DNA from: Clostridia bacterium
GTDB lineage: Bacteria; Bacillota; Clostridia; Oscillospirales; CAG-272
Assembly (NCBI GenBank): GCA_017473865.1
Contig: JAFUJB010000008.1
Location: 1-54,427, forward strand
DNA length: 54,427 nt
Reading direction: 5' to 3'
A program made the translations under genes and the position numbers. Below are positions 23,489-31,851 of the stretch, in pieces; positions within the stretch are counted from its first letter, which is position 1, and each line of letters begins with the position of its first letter. Under the pieces are notes generated by a model that did not search any database, was not told the origin of the DNA, and saw nothing but the letters and a program-made list of their open reading frames with translations.

Positions 23489-25498
23489 TTACGGAATGGA
23501 TTTCTCAATAAAACTGCTGAGGTTATATTCTGCGCTCCGTCTTAGCTCAATTCTGTCATAGGTTATTTGCAATATCTGAAGAGTTTCAATGTTGTCAATG
23601 GATTGAATGTCGACTAAAAGGCAGTTGGGATTAAGATATGTTGTTTCTTTTGACTTACCGTTCAGCATAATTTTGCTGTTTTCGTTGAATTTATTTCCGT
23701 AGACAAACAACTGCCCGTTGTTGTGTACAATGTCAGTAACGTAGATGTCGTATACGCCCATTTGCATATTAGTGGGGAGATACGGCGAAATTCCGCCATA
23801 TGACACCATCTTGCCGTAGAGCATATCATATTCAATCATTTCCAGATTATGCTGATAATTTTCTAAGTTTTGTTCATTTTGATGTATTTTTGTGATAGTG
23901 CCGACGTTTGAACCGAGTGCGTTAAATACGTGAGATGAGAGCTGATAGCACATCAAATCCTTGTTTTCAGCACTCACACCATAGTTAGACCATATAACGT
24001 AGTCTGTTTGATACTTCGAACCATCAAGCTTGTCTTCCTCAAGGTAGATGGTAGGGAAGTGGTCGCCATAGAAGAGTACTACCGTCGGTTCATCAAATTT
24101 CATAAGCATCTGCGTAAGCTCGCCGATAAATGCGTCTGTTCCGTGGAGTTGTTCAACGTAGTACTTGTATTGAGCTTTGTTTTCCTCATCCGTATTGTTT
24201 TCAAGCTCAAGCTCAAACCCGTCGGGAAGCTCCTCATCGGGATATTTTCCGTGAGCCTGAACGCTGACGGTAAAGATAAAGTCCTGATTGTCGGTTGACT
24301 TAAGACAGTCAAAAATCTGCTCGGTGAGTATGCTGTCCTTCGCCCATCCCAGTTGGGTGTATTCAACGTTATGCATCATTTCGACAGGTATAAAGGTGTC
24401 AAAACCGAGCATAGGATATACCTGATGTCTGTCGTAGAAGGTTGCTGTATGATTGTGTATCGCGTGCGCGCTGTAGCCGTAGGGCTTAAGTGTATACGCG
24501 GGAGTTTCACAGGTCTTGGACTTCAGTACGGTCTTATAAGGGTATTCACCGGGACCGAAATGGTCAAGATTCATACCCGTAAGTATTTCAAACTCGGTGT
24601 TTGCCGTTCCTCCGCCAATCGAGGATACTGTTATATATCCGTGCGGATAGTTTTGTTTAATATTTGTAAAATTGGGAATAGGGTCTTGAGCGGTTATAAC
24701 GTTTTTTGCTCTGTTTATGTCAAAAAATGATTCGAGCTGTACGAAGATTATGTTAGGAAGCTCGGAAGGAGGAATATTGGAGCTGTTATTAATATTTTGG
24801 AGAATGTCTTCGACTGTTTCCTCGCGGTACTCTTTGGGCTGTTGTATGCCTGTGTCAAATACGCTGAGCGAGAAGCAGTAGGCAAAGCCATAGTCCTTGT
24901 ATGCTTGCGCAAGATTGGGAAACTTTCTTTCAAGCAGTCCCGTTTTTCTGCCCAGAACAGCAGAACCCGTAAGTATAAGAGCTATGCAGATAAAAAATGC
25001 AAAGCATTTTACAATATTAACCTTTATTGATGGGGATTTTTTATAAATAAGTACAAGCAGTGTAATAAATGCGATTATGCCGACTATGATAAGCGCAAGC
25101 TGGAATATGTTGAGGTATATGTCGATAATTCCAAGCATATTAATTGCTATTGAAAAGTCGATGGCTGAAAACGGAGTCGTTCTGAAACATAGGACGATAA
25201 AGTTAATAAATGAGAGTATAAGCCAAAAAGCAGACGTTATCGTAATCGAAAACGACTCTTTTGGGAAAAATTCCGCTATAGATACGGTGCATAAGATAAT
25301 CACATAGTTGAAAAAGAATGCGTATGGAGCGTCAATTGCAAATCTGAAAGCGTCAATAACAGAGTGCCTGCACAGCGATTCGCATACAAGCAAAAGTAAG
25401 AGCGAGAGAAGACAACACCTGATAAAAGGGTGTTTTTGGGATTGCTCTTGTAGATTATTCCAAAACTTTTTTAACTTGTCCAAAAACTTTTGTTTCAT
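23489..25498 (-). CDS. LTA synthase-family membrane sulfatase-fold enzyme
   Basis: Start ATG 25498 follows AAAGGA; a longer frame to 25534 lacks a ribosome site. The 669-residue protein has five membrane helices (to about residue 182), then the extracellular alkaline-phosphatase-like domain: NIIFVQLESFFD (metal Glu256), the nucleophile Thr in SSIGGGTANTEFE (T298) and VVLFYGDHFP late in the domain. The family transfers glycerol phosphate or phosphoethanolamine to membrane or wall glycolipids; lipoteichoic acid synthesis is likely but not certain. After the catalytic domain there is an extra 90-residue C-terminal part (GQLFVYGNKFNENSKIMLNG) that resembles an IPT/TIG Ig-like fold. Two TTAACA boxes lie upstream (25593-25609). 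Confidence 0.9.
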   Translation of the reverse strand: MKQKFLDKLKKFWNNLQEQSQKHPFIRCCLLSLLLLLVCESLCRHSVIDAFRFAIDAPYAFFFNYVIILCTVSIAEFFPKESFSITITSAFWLILSFINFIVLCFRTTPFSAIDFSIAINMLGIIDIYLNIFQLALIIVGIIAFITLLVLIYKKSPSIKVNIVKCFAFFICIALILTGSAVLGRKTGLLERKFPNLAQAYKDYGFAYCFSLSVFDTGIQQPKEYREETVEDILQNINNSSNIPPSELPNIIFVQLESFFDINRAKNVITAQDPIPNFTNIKQNYPHGYITVSSIGGGTANTEFEILTGMNLDHFGPGEYPYKTVLKSKTCETPAYTLKPYGYSAHAIHNHTATFYDRHQVYPMLGFDTFIPVEMMHNVEYTQLGWAKDSILTEQIFDCLKSTDNQDFIFTVSVQAHGKYPDEELPDGFELELENNTDEENKAQYKYYVEQLHGTDAFIGELTQMLMKFDEPTVVLFYGDHFPTIYLEEDKLDGSKYQTDYVIWSNYGVSAENKDLMCYQLSSHVFNALGSNVGTITKIHQNEQNLENYQHNLEMIEYDMLYGKMVSYGGISPYLPTNMQMGVYDIYVTDIVHNNGQLFVYGNKFNENSKIMLNGKSKETTYLNPNCLLVDIQSIDNIETLQILQITYDRIELRRSAEYNLSSFIEKSIP

Positions 25499-25577
25499 AG
25501 CTTTTTGTCCTTTGTTTGTAAATATAATCAACATAATCCATAGGATTAATTATCATATTTTATATACCAATACGTCG

Positions 25578-25609
25578 ATTATATCACCTTGTTGTTAACA
25601 TAATGTTAA
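25578..25609 (-). promoter_or_regulatory. -10 box with two TTAACA direct repeats upstream of the LTA synthase gene
   Basis: On the minus strand TTAACA occurs twice with an 11-base period (25604-25609, 25593-25598), followed ten bases later by TATAAT (25578-25583). No good -35 is present at 17 bases, as expected for an activator-dependent promoter. Tandem TT(A/C/T)A(C/T)A boxes at 11-base intervals are the PhoP-box form of Bacillus; whether a PhoP homologue binds here is inference. Confidence 0.45.
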
Positions 25610-25676
25610 CGAGCAAAAAAAACTTGCAAAATTGAGTATGCGAAAGCTGTGAAGTATATCTGAGCCCAATAAGTAA

Positions 25677-25750
25677 AGTTTTTGCGGTTTCCAAAGGAGC
25701 TTTTTTTAAAAAGCTTCTTTGGTGTGGGTTCGGGAGCGAAGCTCCTGATT
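25677..25750. repeat. Dispersed hairpin element copy (AGTTTTTGCGG..GGGAGCGAAGCTCC)
   Basis: The element consists of AAGTTTTTGCGG, an AAAGGAGCTTT/AAAGCTTCTTT hairpin, then GTGGGTTCGGGAGCGAAGCTCCTGA. Relatives lie at 40408-40465 and 50500-50575. The rest of the 25610-25776 gap shows nothing else. Confidence 0.75.
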
Positions 25751-25778
25751 GTTTATACTTTATCCGTGTGTGTGAATT

Positions 25779-25812
25779 ATAAAATCCCCTTGCTCTATGT
25801 AGGGCAAGGGGA
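25779..25812 (-). terminator. Terminator of the four-helix protein gene
   Basis: On the minus strand TCCCCTTGC/GCAAGGGGA arms are followed by TTTTAT; it lies just after the stop of the minus-strand gene at 25819. Confidence 0.82.
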
Positions 25813-25818
25813 ATTCAC

Positions 25819-26253
25819 TTAAAGATACATACGTATATCTATTGCGAGATCAGATTCGGTGGCAATAAGCTTTTTTGCAATATCTTTTGATTCTTCGTCT
25901 GCTGCTTTATATTGGTTCAGATATTTACTGAGAGACTTAACCCCCATATTACATCCGTCGGTCATAAGGTCGGCTACGGTTTTATCGGAATCGTCAATTG
26001 CCATTTTGGCGTTTGTCTTTATCCAGGACATACCCTTTGCCATAGGATTGGGCTCTTTTCCGTCGTCGCCGAAGCGGTTAAGGTTTGTTCTTATCTTACA
26101 TTCAATGTCCTCGTGTTTTTCTTTACAGGCAGACAGCTTTTGTCTGAAATCTTCTGACTTTACGTTGTCAATTACGTCGTCGATAGAGGAGATACCCATT
26201 TTTACCCCCGCATCACATTCTCTGAGAAGTCTTATTGTATCGTGTTCGATCAT
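25819..26253 (-). CDS. Small all-helical protein, DUF2383/ferritin-like type
   Basis: AAAGGAAG precedes ATG 26253. The 144 residues read as four amphipathic helices (MIEHDTIRLLRECDAGVKMG, then ADLMTDGCNMGVKSLSKYLN and SKDIAKKLIATESDLAIDIR) with no signal peptide. Its pattern resembles DUF2383-like four-helix bundles related to ferritins, but full metal-ligand E..ExxH sets are not visible, so no iron function is assigned. It is monocistronic with its own terminator, and divergent from the acyltransferase gene. Function unknown. Confidence 0.7.
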   Translation of the reverse strand: MIEHDTIRLLRECDAGVKMGISSIDDVIDNVKSEDFRQKLSACKEKHEDIECKIRTNLNRFGDDGKEPNPMAKGMSWIKTNAKMAIDDSDKTVADLMTDGCNMGVKSLSKYLNQYKAADEESKDIAKKLIATESDLAIDIRMYL

Positions 26254-26323
26254 TTGTTTTTCTTCCTTTCATTTAATAATGTGTTATAAGTATAACCACT
26301 TTTTTGAAAATTATATTTTCGTC

Positions 26324-26352
26324 TTGTGCTATATTTTATTTTGTGATATAAT
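26324..26352 (+). promoter_or_regulatory. Sigma-A promoter of the acyltransferase gene
   Basis: TTGTGC (26324-26329), a 17-base spacer and TATAAT (26347-26352) lie 33 bases before the start. Confidence 0.7.
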
Positions 26353-26384
26353 GTATATAAAGAAAATATTTTGGAGAAACGTTT

Positions 26385-27671
26385 ATGAAAATAAAACAAA
26401 TAAAAATGCCTTATGAAAAGGTTAAGGAACTAAAAAGACCAAAACATTTTGACCCAGTAAAACCCAATATGTTTTTCCGTTTGCTTATGAGGGGACTGTC
26501 GATTCCCGATATGATTTCTTCAAAATTTACTTACACGAAAACGGATATGGAAAAGGCGGGCGACGGGCCTTGGCTCATATTGATGAACCATTCGAGCTTC
26601 GTTGATTTTGAAATTGCCCAGACTATGCTGTTTCCAAAGCCCGTGTGCGTAGTTGCAACGACCGACGCCTTTGTAAGTAAGGCTCGGCTTATGAAGCAGA
26701 TCGGATGTATACCGACACAGAAGTTTGTTAATGATATAACACTTCTTAAAGATATGAATTACGCTTTAAACGTAAAAAAGACAAGCGTGCTTATGTATCC
26801 TGAGGCAGGATATTCTTTTGACGGAAGGGCAACGGTTCTTCCTCGCGGATTTGCAAGACTGTTGAAAAGGCTTGACGTTCCCGTTGTGAGCATACATACC
26901 GAGGGGGCATTTTTGCGTGATCCTTTGTATAACTGTTTGCAAAAACGCAAGGTTAAGGTGAGCGCCGATATGTCTTGCATTATCTCGAAAGAGGATTTGA
27001 AGACAAAAAGTGTCGAGGAGCTTGAAGACATAATCGAAAAGGCGTTTACTTTTGACAGTTTTGCTTGGCAGTATGAAAATAAAATTGAGATAAACGAGCC
27101 TTTCCGTGCAGACGGATTGAACAGAATTCTTTATAAGTGTGCATCTTGCCATGCAGAAGGCTGTATGGAAGGTAAGGGAACTACCATAAAGTGCCATAAG
27201 TGCGGAAAAGAATACGAGCTTGACAAATACGGCAGGCTGAACGCACTCGACGGTGAAAGCGTATTTACGCATATTCCCGACTGGTATAATTGGGAAAGAG
27301 AATGTGTAAAAAATGAGATATTAAGCGGTGAATATCTGCTTGATATTGACGTTGAGATAGGTGTTTTGGTTGACTACAAGGGACTGTATATGATAGGGTC
27401 GGGGCACCTTACGCACGATCGAAGCGGATTCAGACTTGTCAGCGATGACGGACAGCTTGAATATACGCAGAAGCCTATGGTAGCGCATACATTAAATTCG
27501 GATTATTATTGGTACGAAATAGGCGATATAATAAGCATCGGCAATCGCGACACGTTGTTTTACTGCTTTCCGAAGGGTAACGTTGACGTAGTTGCAAAAA
27601 CAAGGCTTGCGGCAGAGGAAATGTATAGCCTTGTGCGTCCAAAGCGTACAGCGGCTACACCGCAGGGATAA
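26385..27671 (+). CDS. PlsC-type acyltransferase with zinc ribbon and C-terminal extension
   Basis: TTGGAG precedes ATG 26385. The first 200 residues form a lysophospholipid acyltransferase domain: the catalytic NHxxxxD motif is NHSSFVD (H69, D74) and the PEG-type motif III is YPEAGYS (E140). A zinc ribbon follows (CASCH at 252, CHKCG at 270), then about 150 residues of unassigned sequence (HIPDWYNWERECV onward). Such enzymes acylate 1-acyl-glycerol-3-phosphate to phosphatidate at the membrane face; there is no transmembrane helix. Typical PlsC is about 240 residues, so the 428-residue length is due to the ribbon and extension, an arrangement I recall from other gut Clostridia. What the extension binds is unknown. 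Confidence 0.85.
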   Translation: MKIKQIKMPYEKVKELKRPKHFDPVKPNMFFRLLMRGLSIPDMISSKFTYTKTDMEKAGDGPWLILMNHSSFVDFEIAQTMLFPKPVCVVATTDAFVSKARLMKQIGCIPTQKFVNDITLLKDMNYALNVKKTSVLMYPEAGYSFDGRATVLPRGFARLLKRLDVPVVSIHTEGAFLRDPLYNCLQKRKVKVSADMSCIISKEDLKTKSVEELEDIIEKAFTFDSFAWQYENKIEINEPFRADGLNRILYKCASCHAEGCMEGKGTTIKCHKCGKEYELDKYGRLNALDGESVFTHIPDWYNWERECVKNEILSGEYLLDIDVEIGVLVDYKGLYMIGSGHLTHDRSGFRLVSDDGQLEYTQKPMVAHTLNSDYYWYEIGDIISIGNRDTLFYCFPKGNVDVVAKTRLAAEEMYSLVRPKRTAATPQG

Positions 27672-27679
27672 TGGGTTAT

Positions 27680-27743
27680 TTCTCGGCTTCCTCTTGCGAG
27701 AACCCCCAAAACTTACTTTGTGCGTTTTGGGGAACCCCTATAC
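27680..27743. repeat. 64-bp dispersed repeat, copy 2
   Basis: Matches 11959-12022 (TTCTCGGCTTCCTCTTGCG to GAACCCCTATAC). It begins eight bases after the acyltransferase stop. Confidence 0.85.
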
Positions 27744-27766
27744 TTCGGGAGCTGGATTGGCGTTAA

Positions 27767-27819
27767 GAAAACTCGGCGTTTTTTCTTTGATATTATTTCA
27801 AGGAAAACGCCGAGTTTTT
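27767..27819 (+). terminator. Terminator after the acyltransferase gene
   Basis: AAAACTCGGCGTTTT/AAAACGCCGAGTTTT is a 15-base perfect stem with a long AT-rich loop and a trailing T run. A repeat copy lies between the gene and this stem. Confidence 0.75.
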
Positions 27820-27904
27820 AGTCCAAGACTGAAGGAGAGAGAATGTGCGGAGTAACACGTCTTCATTGGTAACCGTTTTTTATATTTGCATATCATCAAT
27901 ATTA

Positions 27905-28230
27905 CAATCAAAAAATGCTTGCGTATCTCTCCTTCCGTCATTTTGCCAAGGCAAAATGCCACCTCCCTCGTCAGATGGAGGCAAGTGATTACACTCGCAA
28001 AAAAGGCTCTCCCTACGGGAGAGCTCCCGCGATAGCGGGTGAGAGAGCAAATGATTACAACTCGTTAGCCCCTCTCCGTCGCCTATCGGCGCCACCTCTC
28101 CCAAAGGGCGAGGCTACAATACTCCCTCGCCAACGTTTTGCTCCCCGTCAGGAGAGGGCAAGTGATTACAACTCGTCAGCCCCTCTCCGTCGCGCTTTGT
28201 GCGCCACCTCTCCCATAGGGCGAGGCTCAA
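27905..28230. repeat. Composite dispersed repeat block
   Basis: 27982-28050 matches 12081-12149. Two further related units, 28050-28112 and 28148-28230, share GATTACAACTCGT.AGCCCC, TCTCCGTCGC, GCGCCACCTCTCCCA and AGGGCGAGGCT. CCTCCCTCGTCAG- and CTCCCGTCAGGAGAGGG-type stretches recur between them. Frames that cross the block are not genes: they lack ribosome sites and protein similarity. Confidence 0.8.
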
Positions 28231-28270
28231 CAAAAATTATATAAAAATAATAAAAAATGCAAAAAAATGC

Positions 28271-28299
28271 TTGACTTTACCAATGGAAAGTGCTAAAAT
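28271..28299 (+). promoter_or_regulatory. Sigma-A promoter of the T-box operon
   Basis: TTGACT (28271-28276), a 17-base spacer and TAAAAT (28294-28299) place the transcript start near 28306, at the 5' edge of the T-box leader. Confidence 0.78.
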
Positions 28300-28305
28300 A
28301 ATTGC

Positions 28306-28558
28306 ATATTTTATAACACTATGACGAAAACAAGTAAGCATATTATACGTTTTCCCAGAGAACTGTCGGTTGGTGCAAGACAGGTAAGACGGAATATGCC
28401 GAATACATTTCCGAGTGGACTGTCCGAAAGTGCAGTAGGGCAGTACGGGAAAGCGCCCGTTACAGCGTGAGGTCCTATTTGGGACTTACTGAGAACCAAC
28501 TGAGGTGGTACCACGGGAAAAACTCGTCCTCTGCAATATTTTGCAGAGGACTTTTTTG
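28306..28558 (+). promoter_or_regulatory. T-box leader, tyrosine specifier (UAC)
   Basis: The conserved T-box is at 28501-28517 (TGAGGTGGTACCACGGG, containing the UGGU that pairs with an uncharged ACCA end). Stem I is visible: AGTA (28333-28336), a 7-bp helix GCATATT (28338-28344)/AATATGC (28393-28399), then the specifier loop GAA-TAC-A, with the codon TAC at 28404-28406. AGAGA and GGTTGGTGCAAGAC give the distal Stem I features. The UGGU bulge calls for discriminator A, as tRNA-Tyr has. The terminator is at 28526-28558. Known mechanism: uncharged tRNA-Tyr stabilises the antiterminator, so downstream genes are expressed when tyrosine is short. Class and codon are read directly; the tRNA pairing is inferred from them. 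Confidence 0.93.
28526..28558 (+). terminator. Regulated terminator of the T-box leader
   Basis: GTCCTCTGCAA/TTGCAGAGGAC is an 11-bp perfect stem with a four-base loop followed by six T. Its 5' arm competes with the antiterminator that contains the T-box sequence. Confidence 0.93.
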
Positions 28559-28623
28559 TTTTAAATATATCCCCTCGGTCGTGATTACATAAATATTTAC
28601 CGTTTACATAAAAGGAGAATACA

Positions 28624-30261
28624 ATGGTAATATCTGATTTTTTGGAAAGAAATGCAAGACTTTACGGGGATGAGACGGCGTTGGTCGAAATTAATCCCTC
28701 TGAAGAAAGGGATAATGCTGTTACTTGGAGAGATTTTAGTCTTATTGAAAATACGCGCCCCGACCTGCCTTACAGACGCGAATTAACGTGGCAGAGATTT
28801 GATGAAAAGGCAAACAGATTTGCCAATCTGCTTCTGAGCAGAGGTATTAAAAAGGGTCAGAAGGTTGCTATTCTGCTTATGAACTGCCTTGAGTGGCTGC
28901 CAATATATTTCGGTATATTGAAATCGGGCGCGATTGCAGTGCCTATGAACTTCAGATATTCGGGTAATGAAATTGAGTATTGCCTTGACCTCGCAGACGT
29001 TGACGTGCTTGTGTTTGGTCCTGAATTTACTGAACGTCTTGAGTCGGTTCCCAATGCAATTGACAGACTGAAAATGAAATTCTTTGTTGGCAGAGACGTC
29101 CCTTGCTTTGCGGAAAGCTATCTTGAGCTTGTAACCTACTGTTCGACAAAAGCTCCCCCTGTATTACTTGACGAAGACGACCATGCTGCAATTTATTTTT
29201 CGTCGGGTACAACGGGCAGACCGAAGGCTATTTTGCATAACCACAGAGCTCTCGTTCATTCTTGTAAGACCGAGCAGAACCACCACAGTCAGACGAGAGA
29301 CGACGTGTTTCTCTGTATCCCCCCTCTTTACCATACGGGTGCGAAAATGCACTGGTTCGGCAGTCTGATGTCGGGAAGCAGAGCGGTACTTCTCAGAGGC
29401 GTAAAGCCCGAGTGGATCCTCAGAGCCGTAACGGAAGAAAAATGTACTATCGTATGGCTTCTTGTACCGTGGGCGCAGGACTTGCTTAACGCGATTGAAT
29501 CGGGTAAAATTAATATTGGTGACTATATGCTTGAACAGTGGCGTTTGATGCATATAGGTGCTCAGCCCGTCCCCCCGAGTCTTATAAACAGGTGGAAAAA
29601 AATATTCCCTGACCACGAATACGATACGAACTACGGTCTTTCCGAATCTATCGGTCCCGGATGCGTACACCTCGGCGTTGAAAATATACATAAGGTGGGA
29701 GCAATCGGCAAGCCCGGTTACAACTGGCAGACGAAAATTGTTGACGAAAACGGCAACGAGCTTGCGCAGGGATGCGTAGGAGAACTTGCGGTCAAGGGCG
29801 ACGGCGTTATGCTTTGTTACTACAAAAACGAAGAGGCGACAAAGGAAGTTCTCAAAGACGGCTGGCTGTTTACGGGCGACGTTGCAAGAATGGACGAAGA
29901 CGGATTTATCTATCTTGTAGACCGTAAGAAAGACGTTATTATTTCGGGCGGAGAAAACCTCTATCCCGTTGAAATTGAAGATTTCCTTAATACAAATACA
30001 AAGATCAAGGACGTTGCGGTAATCGGTCTTCCCGATGAACGACTTGGAGAAATAGCTGCCGCTGTTATTGAACTTAAAGAGGGAAAAGAATGTACGGAAG
30101 AAGAAATCAACGAATTCTGTATGGCACTCCCCAGATACAAGCGTCCGAGAAAGATCATTTTTGCAGACGTACCCCGCAATCCTACGGGCAAGATCGAAAA
30201 GCCCGTATTGCGTGAAAAATATTGTGGCGGACGACTGGTTGAAGCTCAGACAACAAAGTGA
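28624..30261 (+). CDS. AMP-forming acyl-CoA ligase (first gene of the Tyr T-box operon)
   Basis: AAAAGGAG precedes ATG 28624. The 545-residue protein has the adenylate-forming motifs in order: A3 YFSSGTTGRPKA (about 192-203), A5 TNYGLSES, A7 FTGDVARMDEDGF, A8 DRKKDVIISGGENLYP and A10 PTGKIEKP with the catalytic Lys. Members activate a carboxylic acid to the acyl-AMP and then the CoA thioester, in the cytoplasm. It looks like medium/long-chain or aryl-CoA ligases; the exact acid cannot be read. In this operon, with paaK and iorAB, an arylacetate such as 4-hydroxyphenylacetate is the most likely substrate (inference). It starts 66 bases after the T-box terminator, so it is directly under Tyr control. 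Confidence 0.9.
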   Translation: MVISDFLERNARLYGDETALVEINPSEERDNAVTWRDFSLIENTRPDLPYRRELTWQRFDEKANRFANLLLSRGIKKGQKVAILLMNCLEWLPIYFGILKSGAIAVPMNFRYSGNEIEYCLDLADVDVLVFGPEFTERLESVPNAIDRLKMKFFVGRDVPCFAESYLELVTYCSTKAPPVLLDEDDHAAIYFSSGTTGRPKAILHNHRALVHSCKTEQNHHSQTRDDVFLCIPPLYHTGAKMHWFGSLMSGSRAVLLRGVKPEWILRAVTEEKCTIVWLLVPWAQDLLNAIESGKINIGDYMLEQWRLMHIGAQPVPPSLINRWKKIFPDHEYDTNYGLSESIGPGCVHLGVENIHKVGAIGKPGYNWQTKIVDENGNELAQGCVGELAVKGDGVMLCYYKNEEATKEVLKDGWLFTGDVARMDEDGFIYLVDRKKDVIISGGENLYPVEIEDFLNTNTKIKDVAVIGLPDERLGEIAAAVIELKEGKECTEEEINEFCMALPRYKRPRKIIFADVPRNPTGKIEKPVLREKYCGGRLVEAQTTK

Positions 30262-30286
30262 TATAATACTTAGGAAGGTGTAAAAA

Positions 30287-31825
30287 TTGGTTATCCAGAT
30301 AATAATGCTCGTCGCGTTTTTTGGAACGATGATCGGCATTGGCATATACTGCAGAAAAAATTCTACGGATGTAAACGGATTTGTCCTCGGCGGCAGAAAC
30401 GTAGGTCCTTGGCTTACTGCATTTGCCTACGGTACGTCGTATTTCTCGGCGGTAGTTTTTGTAGGGTATGCCGGTCAGTTTGGTTGGAAATACGGCATTG
30501 CGGCAACGTGGGCAGGTATCGGCAACGCATTTCTCGGCTCACTGCTCGCGTGGATGGTTCTCGGCAGACGAACGAGAATTATGACGCAGCATCTTAACAG
30601 CGCGACAATGCCCCAGTTTTTCGGCAGCAGATATAAGTCAGAGGGACTGAAGCTTCTGTCCTCGGCTGTAATATTTATATTTTTGATTCCATATACGGCA
30701 TCACTCTATAACGGACTCAGCCGACTTTTCGGTATGGCTTTCAAGATTGATTATGCTTATTGCGTGCTGGCTATGGCGGCACTTACGGCAGTTTACGTTA
30801 TTGCGGGCGGCTATATGGCGACGGCTATAAACGACTTTATTCAAGGTATTATTATGATTGTCGGTATCATTGCCGTAATCATCGCTGTGCTTAATACAAA
30901 AGGCGGTTTTGAAAACGCCATGACAATGCTTTCGGGTATAGGTTCTGAAATCGAAGGCATAAGAATAGGTGAATTTACCTCTTTCCTCGGTCCTGATCCG
31001 ATAGGTCTTCTCGGCGTTGTACTTCTTACCTCGCTCGGTACTTGGGGACTTCCTCAGATGGTGCAGAAATTCTATGCTATTAAGAGCGAAAAGGCAATTA
31101 CAAAGGGTACAGTAATTTCTACGGTATTTGCCCTTATCGTTGCGGGCGGATGCTATTTCCTCGGCGGATTCGGCAGACTTTTCACTCCCGAAACGGCGGC
31201 AGACGGAAGTATAATCTACGATTCAATCATACCGAATATGCTGTCGGGGCTTTCTCCTGTACTGATAGGAGTAGTAATAATACTTGTTCTCTCGGCATCA
31301 ATGTCGACTCTGTCGTCTCTCGTGCTTGCATCAAGCTCGACGCTGACTCTTGATTTTATTAAAGAAAAAATTGTCAAGAATATGCCCGAGAAAAAACAAG
31401 TGTTTACAATGCGCTTACTTATCGTAGTATTTATTGCCGTTTCTGCAATAATTGCTATCGTACAGCACAACAGCAAGATAACGTTTATCGCTCAGCTGAT
31501 GGGCATATCGTGGGGAGCTTTGGCGGGTGCATTCCTTGCCCCCTTCCTCTACGGATTGTACTCAAAGAGCGTAACAAAAGCGGCGGTCTGGGTTAATATA
31601 ATCTTTTCAACCGTTGTAATGATTGCAAATATACTTTTCGGACAGTATTTCCCGACAATACTCAGGTCCCCAATTAACGCAGGCGCATTTTGTATGCTTG
31701 CAGGACTTATCATCGTTCCTGTGGTAAGCTCATTCACAAAAAAACTTGAAAAGGAACATATTGACGACATATTTTCTTGTTACAATAAAAAAGTAATTGT
31801 TGACATAAAAGAGCATATGGGTTGA
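30287..31825 (+). CDS. Sodium:solute symporter (SSS family)
   Basis: The start is TTG 30287 behind GGAAGGTG; the first ATG is six codons later and lacks a site. The 512-residue protein has about 13 membrane helices and SSS signatures near the start (YCRKNSTDVNGFVLGGRNVG, then FAYGTSYFSAVVFVGYAGQ) and in the middle (GTWGLPQMVQKFYAIKSEK). The family imports sugars, amino acids, short carboxylates and aromatic acids with sodium. It lies 25 bases after the acyl-CoA ligase and 26 before iorA, inside the Tyr T-box operon, so uptake of an arylacetate or related acid is the natural guess. Panthothenate- and acetate-type members look similar, so the substrate needs testing. Confidence 0.88.
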   Translation: MVIQIIMLVAFFGTMIGIGIYCRKNSTDVNGFVLGGRNVGPWLTAFAYGTSYFSAVVFVGYAGQFGWKYGIAATWAGIGNAFLGSLLAWMVLGRRTRIMTQHLNSATMPQFFGSRYKSEGLKLLSSAVIFIFLIPYTASLYNGLSRLFGMAFKIDYAYCVLAMAALTAVYVIAGGYMATAINDFIQGIIMIVGIIAVIIAVLNTKGGFENAMTMLSGIGSEIEGIRIGEFTSFLGPDPIGLLGVVLLTSLGTWGLPQMVQKFYAIKSEKAITKGTVISTVFALIVAGGCYFLGGFGRLFTPETAADGSIIYDSIIPNMLSGLSPVLIGVVIILVLSASMSTLSSLVLASSSTLTLDFIKEKIVKNMPEKKQVFTMRLLIVVFIAVSAIIAIVQHNSKITFIAQLMGISWGALAGAFLAPFLYGLYSKSVTKAAVWVNIIFSTVVMIANILFGQYFPTILRSPINAGAFCMLAGLIIVPVVSSFTKKLEKEHIDDIFSCYNKKVIVDIKEHMG

Positions 31826-31851
31826 TAAAACGAAAGTGAGGAAACAGAACG

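Noticed and set aside
27905-28244. 109-codon frame in the composite repeat
   Set aside because: The codons are made of repeat units shared with 12081-12149, which are non-coding there.
29164-30345. 393-codon open frame antisense to the acyl-CoA ligase
   Set aside because: The sense gene has complete adenylate-forming motifs; the antisense product has none.
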